Part shown: positions 40,640 through 49,918 of the stretch, piece by piece
Layout of the letters: the number at the start of each line of letters is the position of its first letter
How positions within the stretch are numbered: the stretch's first letter is position 1
Assembly (NCBI GenBank): GCA_964389205.1
Contig: CAYMDH010000004.1
Location: 1-64,000, forward strand
Direction: 5' to 3'
DNA length: 64,000 nt
Source of the DNA: Leptobacterium sp964389205
GTDB taxonomy: Bacteria > Bacteroidota > Bacteroidia > Flavobacteriales > Flavobacteriaceae
Translations under genes and position numbers: made by a program
Notes under the pieces: generated by a model
Told to the model about the DNA's origin: nothing
The model's database searches: none
What the model saw: the letters and a program-made list of their open reading frames with translations, nothing else

Positions 40640-41342
40640 TTGATGTTTACATCTAAAATTGAAGATTATAAAAATAACATTATGCGTTAGCGTAAGGTTT
40701 TCTTTGTAAAGCTTTCCCTTTTGAGAATCACCGAGCAAAGCNNNNNNNNNNNNNNNNNNNNNNNNNNNNNNNNNNNNNNNNNNNNNNNNNNNNNNNNNNN
40801 NNNNNNNNNNNNNNNNNNNNNNNNNNNNNNNNNNNNNNNNNGAGGTAATTCTTGAAAACTGTAACTTACTACTGTTAAACAAAAATTCTAAAAGATAAAA
40901 ACATCTAGTGTTTAGGCTTTTCTTTGTAAAGCTTTCCCTTTTGAGAATCACCGAGCAAAGCGAGGTAATTCTTGAAAACTGTAACTTACTACTGTTAAAC
41001 AAAAATTCTAAAAGATCACAAATTAAACAGATGCAAAATATCAAGATTTTTGATGTAAAGCTTCTCCCTTTTGAGAATCACCGAGCAAAGCGAGGTAATT
41101 CTTGAAGATAGATGTTTGTATCTAAAACTAAAAGATCACAAATTAAACAGGTGCAAAATATCAAGATTTTTGATGTAAAGCTTCTCCCTTTTAGAATCAC
41201 TGAGCAAAGCGAGGTAATTCTTGAAGATAGATGTTTGTATCTAAAACTAAAAGATCACAAATTAAACAGGTGCAAAATATCAAGATTTTTGATGTAAAGC
41301 CTCCCCCTTTTAGAATCACTGAGCAAAGCGAAGTAATTCTAA
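40640..41342. repeat. Tandem array of about 119-bp hairpin repeats
   Basis: Six visible core units, with AGAATCAC starting at about 40724, then (after the gap) 40944, 41074, 41193 and 41312, plus one core truncated by the gap at 40842. Spacing is 119, 119 and 130 nt. Each core is a hairpin: AGAAT-ACC-GC/GC-GGT-ATTCT around an AAA loop with a tandem G-A mismatch. Linkers are of two sequence types. The last unit changes both sides of one pair (ACC/GGT to ACT/AGT). Short ORFs through the array are artefacts. Confidence 0.8.
40742..40841. other. Assembly gap (100 N)
   Basis: Exactly 100 N inside the repeat array, the conventional length for a gap of unknown size. The number of repeat units is therefore unknown. 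Confidence 0.95.
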
Positions 41343-41377
41343 TTAACCAAAATTCACTCCTAATCTCATTATAAAAA

Positions 41378-41410
41378 AAAACTCTTCAGAATCTAATCCT
41401 AAAGAGTTTT
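41378..41410 (-). terminator. Terminator of the RiPP precursor gene
   Basis: AAAACTCTT (41378-41386)/AAGAGTTTT (41402-41410), 9-bp stem with a 15-nt loop; on the minus strand it ends in a T9 tract. Confidence 0.8.
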
Positions 41411-41448
41411 AATATAAATAATTCTAAATTAGAATTTAATCTAATTAA

Positions 41449-41682
41449 TTATCCATCACAAGTTATACTATTTTGACAATCAATATTAAACGAATCATCA
41501 CCAGCATCTGGAACAGGTATCGTAACACAAAAGTTAAAAGTATTACCACATGCAGCTGTATGGCATCTAATAGGGCTTGTAGGTTCATCTTTCGTTACAA
41601 CACCTCCATTTAAAGAATTCATTTTTAAATTTGCCACCTTACTTTTTCCTAATCTCAAATTCTTAATCTTTTGTTTTTTCAT
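41449..41682 (-). CDS. Class I lanthipeptide-type RiPP precursor
   Basis: A 77-residue precursor. The leader MKKQKIKNLRLGKSKVANL carries the LGKSK/ANL motif of Bacteroidota lanthipeptides and ends LNGG (double-glycine site). The core after the GG is rich in Thr, Ser and Cys: five Cys (in RCHTAACG, NFCVT, DCQ and TCDG) and about nine Ser/Thr, as needed for lanthionine rings. No LanB, LanC, transporter or radical-SAM gene is nearby, so modification must come from elsewhere. It is monocistronic with its own terminator. Confidence 0.82.
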   Translation of the reverse strand: MKKQKIKNLRLGKSKVANLKMNSLNGGVVTKDEPTSPIRCHTAACGNTFNFCVTIPVPDAGDDSFNIDCQNSITCDG

Positions 41683-42000
41683 AATTAATAAATTTTTTAG
41701 TTAATAATTGAAGGCTCTAAATTATTTTCTAATTCAATGAAATACAATCGCTTATTGCTTCATTTCAAGAATTCAGACATTGAATTCTTGAATCAAGACA
41801 TCATTTTTATTGATGTTTTTTTCTAATCAAATAATAGTTTTCATTTGTTTAGAAGCCATCAACTATTTTTATGGTATTATCTGAAAAATCTTTGAGAAAA
41901 GCGACACTACGGTCACTTTAATTGTATAGAAAAAACCTCTTAAAAAGAGGCTTTTATATTTTTAGCAACATATAAAATCTAAAGCATATAGCTGTTTAAT
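41683..42000. other. Gene-free stretch with two inverted repeats
   Basis: Upstream of the RiPP gene. It holds a perfect 11-bp inverted repeat TCAAGAATTCA (41765-41775)/TGAATTCTTGA (41781-41791) and a hairpin ACATCA (41798-41803)/TGATGT (41811-41816) followed by T residues. I see no coding potential. The hisS terminator lies at its right end. Confidence 0.6.
41929..41955 (-). terminator. hisS terminator
   Basis: CCTCTT (41936-41941)/AAGAGG (41945-41950), loop AAA; on the minus strand it is followed by T6. It also works as a weak + strand terminator. Confidence 0.75.
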
Positions 42001-43377
42001 TCAATTCTTTTTAAAAATATCTAGCAATGCTGTCAAAGGATACGCTTTTTGTTCTCCAGTATTCATATTCTTTAAAACAAAACTGTTATCTAACAATTCT
42101 TGCTCTCCAATTAAAATTGCAAAAGGAACATTTCGCTTATTAGCATACGTCATTTGTTTTTTCATTTTAGCAGTATCAGGATAGATTTCTGCCTTGATGC
42201 CTATACTACGAAGTTCGTTGATTGACTTTAGACATTGTAATGCTTCATCTTTTCCAAAATTGATAAACAACACATCAATAGTATCTCCAATAGATGCTGG
42301 AAACAAGGCTAATTCTTCTAATACTAAATAAATTCTATCCAAACCAAAAGAAATACCTACCCCTCCTATATTTTTCAATCCAAAGACACTTGTGAGGTCA
42401 TCGTAACGTCCTCCTCCTCCTATAGAGCCTATTTTTACTTCTTTAGGAGCGCTTACTTCAAAAATGGCGCCTGTATAATAATTAAGCCCTCGAGCCAAAG
42501 TAACATCTAGTTCTAATGTTGTTGTTTTAAGACCAAGTGAAGCAATAGTATCCATCATAAAAGACAACTCTTCTACTCCTTCCAATCCTTCTAGAGAATT
42601 TTTTAACAACATTTTTAATTCTATAAGACGTTCTTCATTGGTTCCTGAAAAGTTAAACAAAACTTGAGCTTTTGTGATTGCTTCTTCTGAAATGCCTTTG
42701 GAGAGCATTTCCTTTTTTACACCTTCCTCTCCTATTCTATCTAATTTATCTAATGCAACTGTGAAGTCTATAAGCTTGTCTTTAGCTCCGATAACTTCAG
42801 CAATTCCTGATAAAATTTTTCGATTGTTCAGTTTTATAGTAATGCCTTCTACTTTTAATTCTGAAAAAACAGTATCATATAACTGAATAAAATCTACTTC
42901 TTGTAATAGAGATTTTGATCCAACTACATCTGCATCACATTGATAAAATTCACGAAAGCGACCTTTTTGAGGGCGATCTGCTCTCCATACTGGTTGAATT
43001 TGATATCGCTTAAAAGGAAAGTCTATTTCGTTTTGATGCATTACCACATATCTGGCAAAAGGAACTGTTAAATCGTAGCGAAGTGCTTTTTCTGAAATTT
43101 CCTTTGTAAATGCTATAGAATTCTTATTAGAAAAGGATGCTTCGTCTACTTTTTTAAGATAATCTCCAGAATTTAATATTTTAAATATCAATCGATCGCC
43201 TTCATCCCCATACTTTCCCATCAAAGTATTAGAGTTTTCAAAAGAAGGAGTTTCTATGGGCGAAAAACCAAATGTGGTAAAATATTTTTTAATAACATTG
43301 ATAATGTAGTTTCGTTTTGCTACTTCTATGGGTGAAAAATCGCGTGTTCCTTTTGGAATTCCGGGTCGTTGTGACAT
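42001..43377 (-). CDS. hisS: Histidyl-tRNA synthetase
   Basis: A 458-residue class II aminoacyl-tRNA synthetase. Motif 1 is near GTRDFSPIE, motif 2 is in FKRYQIQPVWRADRPQKGRFREF, the histidine-A motif GLNYYTG is present, and motif 3 is in GGGGRYDDL with GISFGLDR. The C-terminal anticodon-binding domain ends the protein. It charges tRNA-His. It follows the DUF6495 gene with a 92-nt gap and ends in its own terminator. Confidence 0.96.
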   Translation of the reverse strand: MSQRPGIPKGTRDFSPIEVAKRNYIINVIKKYFTTFGFSPIETPSFENSNTLMGKYGDEGDRLIFKILNSGDYLKKVDEASFSNKNSIAFTKEISEKALRYDLTVPFARYVVMHQNEIDFPFKRYQIQPVWRADRPQKGRFREFYQCDADVVGSKSLLQEVDFIQLYDTVFSELKVEGITIKLNNRKILSGIAEVIGAKDKLIDFTVALDKLDRIGEEGVKKEMLSKGISEEAITKAQVLFNFSGTNEERLIELKMLLKNSLEGLEGVEELSFMMDTIASLGLKTTTLELDVTLARGLNYYTGAIFEVSAPKEVKIGSIGGGGRYDDLTSVFGLKNIGGVGISFGLDRIYLVLEELALFPASIGDTIDVLFINFGKDEALQCLKSINELRSIGIKAEIYPDTAKMKKQMTYANKRNVPFAILIGEQELLDNSFVLKNMNTGEQKAYPLTALLDIFKKN

Positions 43378-43469
43378 GGGTTATTTTTATAATCTTTGCA
43401 AATATCTTAATTTAAGACGAATTGGGAACAAGAAAAGTTATGACAGTTTATTATTAAAATATAATCGTT

Positions 43470-43940
43470 TTATTCAATTAGTTGTTCTAAGGTAGTAAAG
43501 AGTTCTCCTTTGCTTATTTGTAGACCTTGTTGTATGAGTTTAAAAATATCCAATCTTTTATCTTCAGAATAAGCCTTAGATGCTGTATACATTGTAACAT
43601 CATCATGCATAATATTATTTTGAAACCAATTAAAACCTTCATTTGTCAACAAATTAATAGCTGTATTATTAATCTTAACTGCTATAAGGCGTATTTGTCC
43701 TTCTTCACATTTAAACAATTGAAGAGATTGCTCTGATATATTTTCTAAAAAATCAACTTTACTCAAAACTCCTTCCCAAATGAGATCACTAAAAACATCC
43801 AACTCTTCTTCTGCCGTTTCTGGTTTCGTTTTCTTTATATCTTCCCATTCATCTCCTGTAATAGATTGTGTTGCAAGAAAGTTTATAAACTCTTTATGCA
43901 GTGCTTCTAATTGTTCTTTTGTAAGACGTGTATACTTCAT
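43470..43940 (-). CDS. DUF6495-like conserved protein
   Basis: A 156-residue acidic protein, mostly helical, with the start MKYTRLTKEQLEALHKEF and the conserved ITGDEWEDIKK segment. It matches the flavobacterial DUF6495 family as far as I can judge without a search. The function is unknown. It is placed between the L9 terminator and hisS on the minus strand. Confidence 0.65.
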   Translation of the reverse strand: MKYTRLTKEQLEALHKEFINFLATQSITGDEWEDIKKTKPETAEEELDVFSDLIWEGVLSKVDFLENISEQSLQLFKCEEGQIRLIAVKINNTAINLLTNEGFNWFQNNIMHDDVTMYTASKAYSEDKRLDIFKLIQQGLQISKGELFTTLEQLIE

Positions 43941-43953
43941 TTTATTTGAAAAA

Positions 43954-43982
43954 AATAGCCATCTAATTTTTAGATGGCTATT
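43954..43982 (-). terminator. Terminator of the S6-S18-L9 operon
   Basis: A 13-bp perfect stem AATAGCCATCTAA/TTAGATGGCTATT with a 3-nt loop; on the minus strand it is followed by a T run. Confidence 0.9.
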
Positions 43983-44009
43983 GTATAATTAATTATGAAA
44001 TTAAATTTC

Positions 44010-44462
44010 TTATTTCTTCTCTGAAACAACTTCAAATGGGAAATCTACAACTACATCTCTATGTAAACGAATTGTTGCATTGTATTTCCCTGTTCTCTTG
44101 ATAGTTCCACCTATAACACTGATGAATTTTTTATCAATTTTTTGTCCAGCTTTTTCAATAGCATCAGCCAAGTTTGCATTGTTAATAGATCCAAAAAGTT
44201 TATCTCCTTCTCCAGATTTAGCTGAAATTTTTATTTCCAGCGCTTTAATAGCTTCTGCTACTTTTTGAGCATCATCTACTATTTTCTTCTCTTTAAAAGC
44301 TCTTTGTTTTAAGTTTTCTGCCAATACTTTTTTAGCAGATGGCGTTGCTAAAACAGCAAGCTTTTGTGGTATCAAATAATTACGGCCATAACCATTCTTT
44401 ACATTTACCACATCATCTTGAAAACCTAAGTTTTCTACGTCTTTCTTTAATATAAGTTCCAT
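44010..44462 (-). CDS. rplI: 50S ribosomal protein L9
   Basis: A 150-residue L9. The N-terminal rRNA-binding domain has the GFQDDVVNVKNGYGRNYLIP signature, followed by the long helix and the C-terminal domain. It is full length. It is the last gene of the rpsF-rpsR-rplI operon, 13 nt after S18. Confidence 0.97.
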   Translation of the reverse strand: MELILKKDVENLGFQDDVVNVKNGYGRNYLIPQKLAVLATPSAKKVLAENLKQRAFKEKKIVDDAQKVAEAIKALEIKISAKSGEGDKLFGSINNANLADAIEKAGQKIDKKFISVIGGTIKRTGKYNATIRLHRDVVVDFPFEVVSEKK

Positions 44463-44475
44463 AGTTTTGCCTTTT

Positions 44476-44772
44476 TTATTTTAATAAATCAGCTACATAT
44501 GGCATTAAAGCCAAGTGACGCGCTCTTTTAACTGCTACAGATACCTTACGTTGGTATTTTAAAGAAGTTCCTGTAAGTCTTCTAGGCAAAATTTTACCTT
44601 GCTCGTTTACAAACTTCAATAAGAAATCCGGATCTTTATAATCTATATATTTAATACCTGATTTTTTAAAGCGACAGTATTTTTTCGCCTTATTAGTTTC
44701 TATATTTAATGGAGTTAAATATCTAATTTCTCCATCTTTTTTTCCTTTTGCTTGTTGTTCGATAGATGACAT
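44476..44772 (-). CDS. rpsR: 30S ribosomal protein S18
   Basis: A 98-residue S18 with a Bacteroidota-type N-terminal extension (KGKKDGEIRYLTPL) before the conserved core with the PRRLTGTSLKYQRKVSVAVKRAR helix. It lies 4 nt after rpsF. Confidence 0.97.
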   Translation of the reverse strand: MSSIEQQAKGKKDGEIRYLTPLNIETNKAKKYCRFKKSGIKYIDYKDPDFLLKFVNEQGKILPRRLTGTSLKYQRKVSVAVKRARHLALMPYVADLLK

Positions 44773-44776
44773 ACTA

Positions 44777-45115
44777 CTAAGCTTTTTGTTTTAATTTCGT
44801 TCTTCTTCTTTCTGCCCATGATATTGCATGTTTATCTAATGCAACATTTAGGTAACGCATTACACGCTCGTCACGTCTGAATTCTACTTCAAAAGGTGCC
44901 ACTGCAGCGCCTTCTAATTTAAATTCAAAAAGATGGTAAAATCCACTTTTCTTGTTTTGAATAGGGTATGCCAATTTTTTTAGCCCCCAATCTTCTTTTG
45001 ATACAAACTCTGCGCCCTTTGAAGTTAAGAAATCTTCGAACTTCTTAACTGTTTCCTTTATCTGAGATTCAGATAAAACGGGATTTAGAATGAAAACAGT
45101 TTCATAATGATTCAT
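44777..45115 (-). CDS. rpsF: 30S ribosomal protein S6
   Basis: A 112-residue S6. It begins MNHYETVFILNPVLSE, the typical ferredoxin-like first strand, and has the W-G-KKLAYPI segment and the ERVMRYLNVALD strand. It binds S18 on the 30S platform. It is the first gene of the operon; the 181-nt region upstream is AT-rich and separates it from the divergent LytTR gene. Confidence 0.97.
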   Translation of the reverse strand: MNHYETVFILNPVLSESQIKETVKKFEDFLTSKGAEFVSKEDWGLKKLAYPIQNKKSGFYHLFEFKLEGAAVAPFEVEFRRDERVMRYLNVALDKHAISWAERRRTKLKQKA

Positions 45116-45296
45116 AAATATTATTTTAAATTTAAGCGTGCAAAGATATTAATTATCATTCTAATATCAAATATTATTGTATATAATACGTTATATTTCT
45201 TTAACAAGTGGCTATTTTATCAACATTAATTGTGGGAGTGTATTTTTTTCACTAAAATTGTCATGAACTAATTATCATAGAAATTTAAGGTACATA

Positions 45297-45989
45297 ATGA
45301 GGTTGAATTGCATAATAGTTGATGACTCCAATTTACAAAGAATGGCAGTCGCTCGTTTGATCAAAAATCATCCTTCTTTGAACCTAGTTGCAGAATATAG
45401 TAACGGAATTGAAGCAAAAAATGGGTTAAAAAACGAAAAAATAGATCTTATCTTTTTAGATGTTGAAATGCCTGTTGTTAGTGGTTTTGATCTTATCGAA
45501 GCCCTAGATGCACCTCCGCAAATAATATTAGTAACTGGGAAAGCAGATTATGCGCTCAAAGCATTTGATTATGATGTTACTGATTATCTTCACAAACCAA
45601 TTACTAATGAACGTTTTGAAGCTTCTGTAAAAAGAGCGATTCAAAACTATCAGCTTCAAAATGCTACAAAAGAAGATGAAGAGCACATCTTTGTGAAAAG
45701 TAATCTTAAAAAACGAAAAGTTTTATTAAGTGAGATTAATTGGGTAGAAGCTTTAGGTGATTATATAAAATTAGTTACAGACGAAGCAAATATTGTTATT
45801 CTTTCTACAATGAAAGCCTTTGAACAAGAGCTTCCTGCAGAGCGTTTTTTAAGAATTCATAAATCTTATATTGTGAATCTTGATAAAATACAAAAGTTTA
45901 ACAGCAAGAATGTTGAAGTTAATGGAAAATTAATTCCTTTAAGTAGAAACAAAAAAGCTGAATTAACTGAAGCGCTTAACAACAATTAA
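45297..45989 (+). CDS. LytTR-family response regulator
   Basis: A 230-residue two-domain regulator. The receiver domain (1-125) has the VDDS acidic pair, the phosphoacceptor in IFLDVEMP, and a late K in LHKPI. The LytTR DNA-binding domain (about 130-230) has the INWVEALGDYIKL and FLRIHKSYIVNLDKI signatures. No sensor kinase is encoded next to it. Its 3' end overlaps priA by 4 nt (convergent). Confidence 0.93.
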   Translation: MRLNCIIVDDSNLQRMAVARLIKNHPSLNLVAEYSNGIEAKNGLKNEKIDLIFLDVEMPVVSGFDLIEALDAPPQIILVTGKADYALKAFDYDVTDYLHKPITNERFEASVKRAIQNYQLQNATKEDEEHIFVKSNLKKRKVLLSEINWVEALGDYIKLVTDEANIVILSTMKAFEQELPAERFLRIHKSYIVNLDKIQKFNSKNVEVNGKLIPLSRNKKAELTEALNNN

Positions 45990-48439
45990 TACGGATCTAC
46001 ATTATAGATAATACGAATACTTCTATATGCTGTTATTGCATTAAAACTAGTATCAATTTTTCTAATAATATCTTTTGTTAATTTTACTGATTGTTTTGGT
46101 GGAATTTTAATGAGGATAGTTTTTATATATTCATTTCGTATACGTGATACTGGAGGAAATTCTGGACCCAAAACATGTTCTTTAAAACTATTTTGTAAAG
46201 ATTTTGCCAACCATGCAGCCCCTTCATTTACTTTATTATAATCTTTATGTTTAATCGTTATTTTAATCAATCTATAAAAAGGAGGGTATTTAAATTGGCG
46301 TCTATCGTTTAATTGATCTTTAAACATTTCGTCAAATTTATTCATCGAGGCTTGTTGTAAAATTTGATGATAAGGGTTGTAAGTTTGTATAATTACTTTT
46401 CCTCTTTTTTCTGTTCTTCCTGCTCTTCCTGCTACTTGTTGTATTAATTGAAAACTTCTTTCATAGGCTCTAAAATCTGGATAATTAAGTAAGGTATCTG
46501 CATTCATGACACCAACTAGTGTAACATTTCTAAAATCTAATCCCTTAGTGAGCATTTGTGTTCCTACTAATATATCTATTTCTTGCTGTTCAAAAGCAGT
46601 AATAATTTTTTCATATCCATATTTTCCTCGTGTAGTATCAGAATCCATTCTTCCTATAGAAGTATCTGGCAATAATGATTTCAATTCTAATTCAATTTGC
46701 TCTGTACCAAAGCCTTTTGTATTCAAATCGTTTCCTCCGCAGGCTTGGCAACTTTGTTGTTGTGCCATATGATACCCACAGTAATGACATCGCAATTGAC
46801 TTTTGTATTGATGATATGTTAAACTCACATCACAATTAGGACATTGCGGTGCGTGCCCACAAGTATTACATTCTATCATAGGAGCATATCCTCTTCTATT
46901 TTGAAATAGAATAACCTGCTCTTTATTTTCTAATGCTTCTGCAATTTCTTCTAAAAGGCGATCCGAAAAATGCCCTTTCATTTGCTTCTTTCTATATTTC
47001 TCTTTAATATCTACCAATTCCATTTCCGGGAGCAAAACATTGCCATGTCTTCTGTTTATTTCAACAAGCCCGTACTTATGTTTAATTGAATTGTAATAAC
47101 TTTCTACAGAAGGTGTTGCTGAACCCAATACAATTTTAGCCTTATGAAATTTTGATAATACGATAGCACCATCTCTAGCATGGTATCGAGGTGCAGGATC
47201 AAATTGTTTGAAAGAAGTTTCATGTTCTTCATCAATAATTATCAATCCTAGATTAGAAAATGGTAAAAAAACCGAGGATCGAGCTCCTAGAACAATTTGT
47301 ATTTTTGATTTATTATCTAAAATATTATTCCAAACCTCAACACGTTCATGCAATGAGTATTTAGAGTGATATACGCTTATTTGTGCTCCAAAATACGATT
47401 GAAGTCGCTGTATTAATTGCGTTGTTAAGGCTATTTCTGGTAATAAATACAGTACTTGTTTTCCGGTCGTCATTACTTCTTCAATAAGTTTCACATAGAC
47501 CTCTGTCTTACCTGAAGAGGTAACTCCATGTAACATAACAACATCATTATTCTCAAACTCTTGCTTTATCTCTTTTAATGCTACTTCTTGATATTCATTG
47601 AGCTTCTTTGAATCATTTTGTTTTTCAGATTGGTATGATATCCTATCTGTTTGCAAATAATACTGATCTAATATTCCTTTATCAACAAGTGCTTTTATAA
47701 CTGCAGTAGATACTTCTCCCTTATTCTCTAAATCTTTTGATTTGATTGGTTTTTTTGTTGTTGCTGATAAAGAAAAAAAGCTAAGAATTGCTTGTTTTTG
47801 TTTTGGAGCTCTAGACATCGTATCTAGTAATTCTTCTAAAGCTTTATCAGACGAGTATTCATCATTTATCTTAACATACTTAACCAATTTGGGTTTATAT
47901 TGTTCATACACTTCTTCTTTAAGTGTAATTACATCTATGTCTATTAATCTCTTTAAAATAGGTAGTACATTTTTTTTATCTACAATATCCATGATCTCTT
48001 GAATCCGTAATACAGATTGATATTGCAAAGCTTCATAGACCAACCATTCTTCATCTTTAAGAGTTAACTCATCAGGAATTACTTGTTCGTTTTTTATGAC
48101 AATAGTTTCGCTTTCCAAAAGAAAAGAACTGGGAACTGCTGCTCTAAAAACCTCTCCAACACTACACATATAATATTTTGCAAGCCAAAACCAGTGCTGC
48201 AATTGAATAGTATTTACTATTGGGTTTTCATCTAGTATCTGATGAATCTCTTTAGCTTCATAAAGCTCTGGAGCTGTTGTATGAATATTATAAACCAAAG
48301 CTGTGTAGATCTTAGTCTTGCCAAAAGGAACAGCCACTCGAATGCCTGGTTTAAGAAAAGAAGCTTCAGACTTGTTTACTTGATATGTAAATAGTTTTTT
48401 TAAGGGTATTGGAAGAATTACATCAATAAAATATGACAT
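45986..48439 (-). CDS. priA: Primosomal protein N' (replication restart helicase)
   Basis: An 817-residue PriA. The N-terminal 3' DNA-binding domain is followed by Walker A (GVTSSGKTE), a DEEH box (IIDEEHETSFK), paired zinc knuckles (CNTCGH, CPNCD, CHYCGY, CQACGG) and the C-terminal helicase lobe with QQVAGRAGR. It reloads the replisome at collapsed forks. It is monocistronic. Confidence 0.96.
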   Translation of the reverse strand: MSYFIDVILPIPLKKLFTYQVNKSEASFLKPGIRVAVPFGKTKIYTALVYNIHTTAPELYEAKEIHQILDENPIVNTIQLQHWFWLAKYYMCSVGEVFRAAVPSSFLLESETIVIKNEQVIPDELTLKDEEWLVYEALQYQSVLRIQEIMDIVDKKNVLPILKRLIDIDVITLKEEVYEQYKPKLVKYVKINDEYSSDKALEELLDTMSRAPKQKQAILSFFSLSATTKKPIKSKDLENKGEVSTAVIKALVDKGILDQYYLQTDRISYQSEKQNDSKKLNEYQEVALKEIKQEFENNDVVMLHGVTSSGKTEVYVKLIEEVMTTGKQVLYLLPEIALTTQLIQRLQSYFGAQISVYHSKYSLHERVEVWNNILDNKSKIQIVLGARSSVFLPFSNLGLIIIDEEHETSFKQFDPAPRYHARDGAIVLSKFHKAKIVLGSATPSVESYYNSIKHKYGLVEINRRHGNVLLPEMELVDIKEKYRKKQMKGHFSDRLLEEIAEALENKEQVILFQNRRGYAPMIECNTCGHAPQCPNCDVSLTYHQYKSQLRCHYCGYHMAQQQSCQACGGNDLNTKGFGTEQIELELKSLLPDTSIGRMDSDTTRGKYGYEKIITAFEQQEIDILVGTQMLTKGLDFRNVTLVGVMNADTLLNYPDFRAYERSFQLIQQVAGRAGRTEKRGKVIIQTYNPYHQILQQASMNKFDEMFKDQLNDRRQFKYPPFYRLIKITIKHKDYNKVNEGAAWLAKSLQNSFKEHVLGPEFPPVSRIRNEYIKTILIKIPPKQSVKLTKDIIRKIDTSFNAITAYRSIRIIYNVDPY

Positions 48440-48498
48440 AGCACAAAGTTAAATTTCTTCCAGTTGAAATCGAAAAAAAATGATTTCTTTTTTTAACT

Positions 48499-48936
48499 TT
48501 AATTATCTCTATACCAATATTGCGTTCTCCCTATAAGTGGTATGCCTAAATATCCTCTCAATTTTAACCTATTGTCACCTAAAAGCTTTGCATAACATTG
48601 ATATTCTCTACCATTTTCCGGATCAAGAACTTTTCCGCCGCCATAATACTTTCCATTTTGTTTCAAATCTCTAATGACTACCATTCCTAAAACAAGTTCT
48701 CCTTTACGTTCATCTCTACATCTATTACAGCGTTCTTTTTGTTTTTCAGGATCTGGATGCAGTATTTTTATAACGCGTCCATAGGCCTTTCCATTTTCTT
48801 CAAAAAACTCTACAACTCCTTTAGTTTCTCCAGTATTGTCATCTACTGTTTTCCATTTTCCATAAATATTTTGGGCATTTGCAGATAAGATTCCTAAAAA
48901 AAGGAAAAAGAAGGTTGTAAGTATTTTTTTTATCAT
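48499..48936 (-). CDS. DUF2147 exported protein
   Basis: About 145 residues from ATG 48936; the upstream ten codons are unlikely to be used because the signal peptide (KKILTTFFFLFLGILSANAQ) starts here. The mature DUF2147 domain opens with the IYGKWKTVDDNTGETKGVVE segment and includes a CNRCRDERKG pair of cysteines. It is periplasmic; the function is unknown. It is adjacent to the YihY gene. Confidence 0.85.
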   Translation of the reverse strand: MIKKILTTFFFLFLGILSANAQNIYGKWKTVDDNTGETKGVVEFFEENGKAYGRVIKILHPDPEKQKERCNRCRDERKGELVLGMVVIRDLKQNGKYYGGGKVLDPENGREYQCYAKLLGDNRLKLRGYLGIPLIGRTQYWYRDN

Positions 48937-48966
48937 TTTATCTTTGGGCATCTTACAATTTGACAA

Positions 48967-49917
48967 TTATTTTTTATGAACCTTACGCTTTCTCTTCAAT
49001 TTATTAAGCGATGCATTTAACTCAAAGCCTAATAATAAAATATTTGCGTTTAACCATATATATACCATCAATATCAATAACGCTCCAATAGCTCCATAAA
49101 GTTCATTATATCGAGCAAATTTATCAACATAGATCCCAAAAAGATAGGTTGTAATTAAAATGAGTATGGTAGTTAGCAATGCTCCTGAAGAGAAAAATTT
49201 TGCTTTCTTTCCTTCTACCACACCAAAATAATATAAAATAGCAGTAAAAACGTATGTGATAATACCAAAAAAGAGAATTTTTCCAAACTTCACTCCTATT
49301 TCATCCCCTCTTAGATGATTAACTCCTTGTGTTTTTTCTGCAAAATCGCTTACATATTGTATAATATAGACTTCAAAATAAATAAAAGCTACACTAGAGG
49401 CTATTAATAATATGGATAGTAGCAACCCTATTAAAACCGCATAACAATATTGTTTAAAGAAATTGCGCGTTAACTCTACATGATATGAGTTTTCAAAACT
49501 GCTAAAAATAGCATTAATACCATTGGCTATAAATATAATTGACAATAAAAATGAAGACGATAAAAGACCCGATTGTTTATTAATATCTGCATAGATGGAT
49601 TCAAAAAAATCACTAGTTGCAGAAGGTAAGAACGATTCTAAAAACCCTAAAAACTCTCTGTCAAAATCTTCTACTGGAATAAAAGGTATCAAATTTAATA
49701 GGAAAAGAAGCATTGGAAACAAAGCCATAAAAAGGCTAAATGCAATAGCACTTGCCCTAGAAGAAACGGCTCCTTTAAAAATACCTGTAACATACATTTC
49801 TATTAAATCATATAGAGACAGTCCTTCAAAAGCTTTTAATTGCACTTTTTTAAGGAGTTTAACTATAATATTTACTATAGGTATTTTAGAAAGTTTTTCT
49901 TCTATCTCTACAGACAT
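48967..49917 (-). CDS. YihY/BrkB family inner-membrane protein
   Basis: A 316-residue protein with six predicted membrane helices. The family segments SSRASAIAFSLFMALFPMLLF and the late YGAIGALLILMVYIWLNANILLLG are clear. Once annotated as RNase BN, the family is now regarded as a membrane protein of unknown function. It starts only 1 nt after nadC, so the two are co-transcribed. Confidence 0.88.
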   Translation of the reverse strand: MSVEIEEKLSKIPIVNIIVKLLKKVQLKAFEGLSLYDLIEMYVTGIFKGAVSSRASAIAFSLFMALFPMLLFLLNLIPFIPVEDFDREFLGFLESFLPSATSDFFESIYADINKQSGLLSSSFLLSIIFIANGINAIFSSFENSYHVELTRNFFKQYCYAVLIGLLLSILLIASSVAFIYFEVYIIQYVSDFAEKTQGVNHLRGDEIGVKFGKILFFGIITYVFTAILYYFGVVEGKKAKFFSSGALLTTILILITTYLFGIYVDKFARYNELYGAIGALLILMVYIWLNANILLLGFELNASLNKLKRKRKVHKK

Positions 49918-49918
49918 T

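Noticed and set aside
40574..41297. Several short ORFs within the repeat array, one running through the N gap
   Set aside because: They translate the same repeated hairpin sequence in different frames, and one contains only X residues across the gap.
40640..41342. CRISPR array
   Set aside because: The period is about 119 bp, the linkers are near-identical rather than unique, and no cas genes exist in the window.
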